Below, piece after piece: positions 58,506 to 64,000 of a stretch of DNA of 64,000 bases. The position numbers and the translations under genes were made by a program. The first letter of the stretch is position 1. Each line of letters begins with the position of its first letter. The notes beneath the pieces were generated by a model. The model did no database searches and had not been told where the DNA came from. It worked only from the letters and a program-made list of their open reading frames with translations. Source of the stretch: Chrysaora quinquecirrha (lineage: Eukaryota > Cnidaria > Scyphozoa > Semaeostomeae > Pelagiidae); contig JACTAT010000009.1 of NCBI GenBank assembly GCA_014526335.1, forward strand, positions 186,001 to 250,000. The letters are read 5' to 3'.

Positions 58506-59337
58506 ACTATAGTTTAGGAATGTTTTGAAAAATGTTCCAATTTCGGATTCATTCTGACAATGGGACCTGAACAGGAGCTGTTCAAAATAGGAACAATTTA
58601 TAAAGCATTTCCAAACTATTAGAGATAGCCCCGGTTTGTTGGTTTGTAAAAACTCGGAGGCACAACCCTCTCAAGTCCCCCGGAGAGATAGAATAGCGAG
58701 GCACAAAGTCACTTGAATGCTATAAAAGCAGCACAGTTCTAAAACACGAAGTCGGTATGTAAAAGCAGGATGCTCTTTAATCTATACTATACAGGTAGCA
58801 ATCTTCTAAATATAACAGCATTTTAAAGAGTTTGATCCACAGAAAATTGACAGTTTAGTTGATATTAGCAAAAGCAGGTTTGAAAACACTACAAAGTAGT
58901 AAAGAAAAAAGTCCAAAATAAACTCATTAGCGGACAGGATCTATAGCTATTTTTTAAAAGCTTTTTATTTTTAAAACTTGCAAACATTTTGCCTAACTTA
59001 GCAAGAACACACACATTTGGACGGATAAAAAATTAATCATTAGTTTTAAATAACTTTGTTGTCACTAGAGCATAGTTAAAGCATTGATATGGTGTTTATC
59101 TTTGGGATAATCATGAAACAACGCCTACAGTATTAATTAATATTTCATTGTATTTACTTTCTTAATGCTTAAAATGTGAACACCTGACGTTGCACGTCCT
59201 ACGTAATCACAAACAAGCATGCATTTTTGCATAGCATACTAGAAAAACACGTCTACATTTTGAAGCTTTTTTGAACCTATTGCTGAGATAATCCAGTATT
59301 TGACTGACTCTATGAATTGTTAAAAGTTTGCGATAGA
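58506..59337. other. Intergenic
   Basis: I see nothing that I can name here beyond A+T-rich sequence. Confidence 0.4.
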
Positions 59338-59990
59338 AATGGTAATAGCAAAAGTAATAGTAGTTGTAATAGTAATCATAATAGTAATAGCTACAGTAAT
59401 AATAATAGTAATAGCAATAGTAATTAAAAGTAATAGTAATAGTTTTTAGTAATAGTGATAGTAGTAGTAATAGTAATAGCAAATTCTAGAAATGTTTATA
59501 GTAGCTGTAATTGAAATAATAATAGTAATAGTTATAGTAGTAGTAATAGTAATAGCAAGTTCTAGTAATGTTTTATAGTAGCTGTAATTGTAATTGTAAT
59601 AGTTATAGTTAATATTTTTAAAAGTAATAGTAACAGTAATAGTAATATCGATAGTAATAGCAATAGCAATAGCAATAGCAATAGTAACAGTTATAGTAAT
59701 AGTAACAGTAACAATAATAGTAATATAGTAGTAGAAAGAGTAATATTAATAGTAATAGCAATAGTAATGGTAATAGTAACAGTAACAGTAATAATAATAG
59801 CTATAGCAATAGTAATAGCAATAGTAATAGCAATAGTAATAGTAATAGTACTAGTTATAGTAATAGTAATTGCAATACTCTATAGTAATACTAAAAGTAG
59901 GCGATGATAAAAATAATATAAATAGCAATATTTTTGCCAATAGCAATCGTAACTATAATAGTGCGTTTTGGTGATGGTAAGCACATAACT
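59338..59990. repeat. (AGTAAT)-type triplet array
   Basis: About 650 bases built mainly from AGT, AAT and AGC triplets (e.g. AGTAATAGTAATAGCAATAG), with a partly duplicated ~100-base block (ATAGTAGTAGTAATAGTAAT, AGCAA.TTCTAG, TTTATAGTAGCTGTAATTG) at about 59455-59515 and 59535-59590. Confidence 0.95.
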
Positions 59991-60656
59991 ATAATAGTAG
60001 TATTCAGAGGCAATAGCAATGAAGAAATTATTAATCGTTCTGAATTGAAAGGAACGATCACTTGCAAGTAATGCAATTATAAATTCAACTTACGCTATAT
60101 TCAGTCTTTCAGTTGACGTTATCAGCTTGACAAATAAACAATCTGTCTTCTTTGGCAGTTTGTTGCGCACAGGATCGAAAATTAAAGTTGTAGAACAAAC
60201 AATATTGCTTCTTCTGATTATCTTCTCGACTTGAAGAATTGTGTCCTTTCAGAGCTTCGAAGAAAGTTCTTCACATAAAATTCATTACCTCTCTGCATCC
60301 CCAGGGTTCACATCTAAGCTGAAGCACTCTTCACAGTTTCAAAATACCTCTTCTGCAGCAAATTTGACATCTCACAAGAGAATAAATTTTGCACCTGCGA
60401 GCAGCTTAGCTAATCCCATCAGATGCAGAGCTCGCCATAAGAGAGCTTCAGTGACCATCTGGCGAGTGTTAGCGCTGTATGTTTTTAAATAAATTATCAA
60501 GATATCTTCTTTGATATGTTTACTGACCTTCCTACTGATATATTATTCACCGCGCTTTAAGATTAATATGAAAACGCATCAAATAAGCGTCTAAAAAAAC
60601 CCACAGCCACGCAGTGTTTGGCGATTCTTGGCAAATCTAAAGCCTAGAACCAACAG

Positions 60657-60743
60657 ACCAGCCTAGTTTATTTATACCTCTTATGAGAATTTAAACTAAA
60701 TTTTAGTTTAAATTTACATAAGAGGTATAAAGAAATAGGCTGG
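60657..60743. repeat. Near-perfect 87-base palindrome
   Basis: ACCAGCCTAGTTTATTTATA and its complement ending TATAAAGAAATAGGCTGGT face each other, and the arms continue through CCTCTTATG / CATAAGAGG to a centre at AACTAAATTTTAGTTTAAA. The two ~43-base arms have about five mismatches and almost no spacer. It could form a cruciform or, if transcribed, a long hairpin. Confidence 0.9.
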
Positions 60744-61664
60744 TGCACCAAATACGATAAATAAAATAGGAAATTCCAACTGAAAGAGGGGCACGCAGTG
60801 GGAGTTTGATCTCGTTATTTTCCCGAGTAGAAACCGCGACTTATCCCGTCAGCTGCAGAAACTCAATTTTGGCTTACTATTTGTGAAATATATAATCATC
60901 AATTGAAAACAAAAGCCGCCCTCGAATTGAAGTCGCCTAGACTTATTACATTGGTTGTAGTCTAAGCTCCTCCCCACCTCATCATCACGCTCCAACTACT
61001 CGTTCCCTTCGGAGGAAACAGCAATTAGGTTGTTGCAGTTGGTGTTAGATGTTTTCAAAAGAGTGGGAGGAATGTAATAAGTCTTGATACCGCCATTGAG
61101 CCGAAGCCACAAAAAACTTGTGGAAAATAGAAGCCACGGTCGGTTCATGGAATGTTAACTGCTTGTGCACTAGACAATGGCTTTGAGAATAATAGAAGCT
61201 ATTGTTTTCAGGGGTCTTGCATATCTGGTGCACACTCCTTTCATTTAGTAGGCTCAGAGCTTGGAAATAGGGACTCAGAGATTAGGTTAGGGGCAGACCT
61301 CCTGAAGAAATTTCCGAACGATATCAGTACCTGTGTCGGAACGAGGGAATGCGCCCTACCGACAGGAAACCCTAAGGTTCACTCTTTGCATGCAAATGAA
61401 AGTAGGCAAGTTTGAGATTTCAAAAAGGGTGCTATTCTATATTCTCTGGGTGAAGGTTTGTAACCCCCCATTCTCTAGAAATCAAAGAACATCTACACAT
61501 TCTTTTCAAGAAATAAGTATACCATTTGGATCTAAATTATAATAACGCTGAGTTCATAAAAAAATTTACTTTATATATAAAATCATATTCCATCTTAACA
61601 TGTTTGGTTATACCGTTAATTAATGAAAAAGGTTAGGCTGCACCGTCAATGGAATTAGCGTCCA
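60744..61664. other. Intergenic
   Basis: No gene supported. The frames at 61152-61415 and 61333-61542 lack family features. Confidence 0.4.
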
Positions 61665-62189
61665 TCATTTTGGAACATAGGTGCTTTCCACGATACCACT
61701 ATTACACAGCCTCGATTTGGTGCATCGTAGTTTGATGTTAGCATTTGACTCGGGAAACAGACGTATACCAGACCCGATAATGATCGGGATGGTAGAGAGG
61801 ATGTATTCATCGACAAGCTTTTCCTCTACGAATGCTTTGACGAGCCCTGCACCTCCGAGCAGCCACACTCGTTTCCCTTCGCCGATTCCATTTACCAACG
61901 CTTTGACATTGCCCTCGGCTCGGGTGACGTCGGCGTTACTCGGCGGCTTTTTCAAATCACCCGATGTGAAAACGTAGCATTTCTTGCCAACGTAAGGCCA
62001 ATCTCCGAATGTCAATACCTGCTCGTAGGTTTTCCTTCCCATGATGACGGTATCGATTTCTTTAATGAATTCAGAGTAGCAGCTATCAGATTCCTCCATG
62101 CCTTCGTTGAAGTCGTTTAGGAAGTCAATGGAACCATCTGCACGCGCGATAAAGCCGTCGACACTTTGAGCAATGTACAGTACGATCAT
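61665..62189 (-). CDS. RibD C-terminal/DHFR-fold reductase, bacterial YyaP type
   Basis: A single coding exon of 174 aa. I start at 62189 because the conserved family begins there (MIVLYIAQSVDGFIA) and because an acceptor, TCTTTTTCAG, ends 13 bases upstream; the longer open frame is leader or intron. SVDGFIARADGSIDFL is the nucleotide-binding N-terminal strand and loop, VIMGRKTYEQVL the following conserved block, and VWLLGGAGLVKAFV the glycine-rich NADPH-contact turn, with DEYILSTIPIIIGSGIRLF near the end. These are hallmarks of small NADPH-dependent reductases related to RibD and dihydrofolate reductase; the substrate of the stand-alone type is generally unknown. The intronless CDS and bacterial look suggest horizontal origin, followed by gain of a 5' untranslated intron. 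Not a canonical DHFR, which has different folate-binding residues. Confidence 0.88.
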   Translation of the reverse strand: MIVLYIAQSVDGFIARADGSIDFLNDFNEGMEESDSCYSEFIKEIDTVIMGRKTYEQVLTFGDWPYVGKKCYVFTSGDLKKPPSNADVTRAEGNVKALVNGIGEGKRVWLLGGAGLVKAFVEEKLVDEYILSTIPIIIGSGIRLFPESNANIKLRCTKSRLCNSGIVESTYVPK

Positions 62190-62223
62190 TGTGACTGAGT
62201 CTGAAAAAGATAATTCGGTACTT

Positions 62224-62400
62224 AAGGCTAAGTTTACACGAGACACGGATCCGATCCAATTCTGATTCCAGCAATTGACGCACGCGTTTCGAAGAGAGCC
62301 AGTTTTGGATCGGATCCACCTGCCTACACAACGCAAAAGTAGATCGGATCTACAATGGAACGCTTTTCGAAGCGATCCAAAAGTAGGTCGGTTTGCGAAC
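62224..62400. repeat. GATCCGATCC-rich inverted repeat
   Basis: 'ACGGATCCGATCCAA' (62245) faces 'TTGGATCGGATCCA' (62305), and 'GATCGGATCTAC' plus 'TTTCGAAGCGATCCAAAAG' follow. Probably part of an unclassified MITE in the promoter region of the reductase gene. Confidence 0.45.
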
Positions 62401-62574
62401 AAGAAATGGACAGAATCTACAAAATTGTGTGCAAATGCAAGGCCTGGCTTACGGTACCTAAAGTAGGTCTTATATTAGTAGATTCCTCCAATAAAGGCTG
62501 TTTTCTAATATAAGCTAATGCTTGATATTCTGTAATTAAATATCTCAAGACAATTGTTCCGCCATTAAGTTATT

Positions 62575-62695
62575 CCATCATTCTGGGGTTTATTCTGTCA
62601 TTCCGTCATTCCGTCAATCCACATTCCGGATCTTATTCGGTCAATCCACATTCCGGATTTTGTTCCGCCAACCAACATTCCGGATTTTAGACATT
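62575..62695. repeat. ~28-base minisatellite with CCACATTCCGGAT
   Basis: Three to four units of 'GTCAATCCACATTCCGGAT' preceded by a short 'TTCCGTCA' run. Confidence 0.75.
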
Positions 62696-62699
62696 GCTC

Positions 62700-64000
62700 A
62701 AGATTCGAAATGTGGAACTTGAGAGCCTCGTGAGCCTACGTGCAGGTCAGGTCAGGCAACTTTACTGTATGAAAACCGAGTTACTGTAGTCATACATTTG
62801 TTTTATTTCAATATAAAACGATAAAGGCCTAATCTAAAGTCTAGAAAAGACGAAAGAAGCTCTTCTTACATGAAAGCAGGTCTTCTCAATCATTTACTTT
62901 CTCAAAACGACTGAAAAGACTTTGTCAACAAAGACAACCAATCTCAGGTTTCCTTCCCATTTTGAAACTGAGGCATATCGAAAATGGGGGGGGGGGTGCA
63001 TGTTCTATCGATCGTACAACTAACTCTAACTGAGTTGTGCGTCCAGAAAAAAATAAAACTAAACTATCTCCATTAATTTTCCCTCAAAGATCCCCCATTA
63101 AATAAAACATAAAACAAATAAATTTGCCTCGAACCCTCCATCATATGAAGATGCCTTTCCATAGATTTGCTTGGTCCTATCTTTGGCCCGGGTCGGGTCA
63201 GCCGGATTAACCACGGATTTGAATTACTGTTTGCTGCTCTTCTTACTCAGAGATGAATGCCGGAGCATGGCAGGGCAAAGGGGACAGAACCTGAAAATAG
63301 GGCAAGAGCAAGACAATGAAAAATAAAAAAATTAGCCTTTTTCATGAGGGCAACAGGGGCAGTCGCCCCCTTACTCCTTCTCTCTCTACCGTACCTTCGC
63401 CGTTGTTCTTATAAAATTGTTGTTAATGAAGAGTGTTAAGTAGAGAAGTCAGCAAAGGAGCTTATCTGTTTTATAGACTGCATAAATGTCGAACTGGACG
63501 CTTTACTCAAAGAATTTAGACTGTAATGATGAACATAAATGGTTATACTAAAGATTATTTTCAGAAAGAATTGTTTAATCTTAGTAACATTTGATAATGT
63601 TTTTAATAAAATAAATTGAAAACAAATGCGTTCCTTTGTCTTTGCCTCTTCTTTTTGTTATGCACTCATTAGCGACGGAACAGTAACAACAACAACAAGG
63701 CTTAGAGCAATAACAAACACTGTCCGCGTCGAATGTCCGATGGTCTATATTTTATTTTTTTATGCAAGAGGAAGGATCTTGTATCGCAACTTAAATATGG
63801 AAAATGGATTATGAAATATCTTAGCATAAAATCACAGCATTTTCTCTGATAAAACAATTTTTCTTATTCAAGAGAAAGAGACTTGTCGCTTGAAAAAAGG
63901 CAGAGAATTATTGTTAATAGCCCAAGAGAACTTATCTTCGTCGGACAGACGGCGAATCACCAGTATTTACAAAATGGCTACCAAGTGCAAGTAGTGCCAG
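62700..64000. other. Right-end intergenic
   Basis: No gene supported. A G-run occurs at 62987-62997. The frame at 63626-63814 starts at an ATG but shows no recognisable domain. Nothing else named. Confidence 0.4.

Noticed and set aside
60241..60492. Ser-rich 83-codon frame following an acceptor-like CCTTTCAG and ending at TAA near AATAAA
   Set aside because: Tempting as a terminal exon, but there is no ATG in a proper place, no homology I recognise and no upstream exon.

Overview
The window is nuclear DNA of an animal. The genes have GT-AG introns in all phases and metazoan families are present (a DM10-NDPK-NDPK protein, neuronal calcium sensors, a DGAT2/MOGAT acyltransferase, mitochondrial thioredoxin). 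Intergenic space is A+T-rich and packed with short inverted-repeat transposons, tRNA-derived SINEs and microsatellites. The gene mix and repeat style suggest a cnidarian, most likely an anthozoan (coral or anemone). That placement is an inference; nothing here fixes the species.

Layout, left to right. 1-880 is a (CTAA)n array. 2580-7576 (+) is a two-exon neuronal-calcium-sensor gene (copy A). 10281-12422 (-) is a two-exon gene for an uncharacterised basic protein with a possible cilia/sperm microtubule-protein motif. It is divergent from a three-exon mitochondrial thioredoxin gene (13525-15945, +). 17859-18632 (-) is a single-exon sulfotransferase-fold protein. 18.9-27 kb is repeat-rich with one orphan terminal exon (20340-20551). 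27065-36939 (-) is a complete NME7 gene whose exons I could all place from the sequence; one intron is almost wholly (CTAA)n in the sense direction and another carries a ~770-base homopurine tract. 38386-42695 (-) is a four-exon MOGAT2/DGAT2-family acyltransferase carrying an apparent one-base frameshift in its first exon. 44408-47378 (-) is a second neuronal calcium sensor (copy B) with the same exon plan as copy A and a third CTAA-type array in its intron. 48-54.7 kb holds only repeats. About 54.7-57.5 kb is a PIF/Harbinger transposon with an intact DDE transposase and a damaged companion gene. 57.6-61.6 kb is repeats. 61665-62189 (-) is a small RibD-C/DHFR-fold reductase of bacterial look. 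The right end is empty of recognisable genes.

The genes do not form one pathway. The linked themes are calcium sensing (copies A and B, probably an old local duplication now inverted 40 kb apart), cilia (NME7 and perhaps the 10.3-12.4 kb gene), neutral-lipid synthesis (acyltransferase) and redox chemistry (thioredoxin, reductase). At least ten families of non-autonomous inverted-repeat elements or interspersed repeats recur. Family labels used below (T1-T4, M1-M6) are mine. All splice sites were read by eye and checked for frame continuity; no alignment or database search was run.
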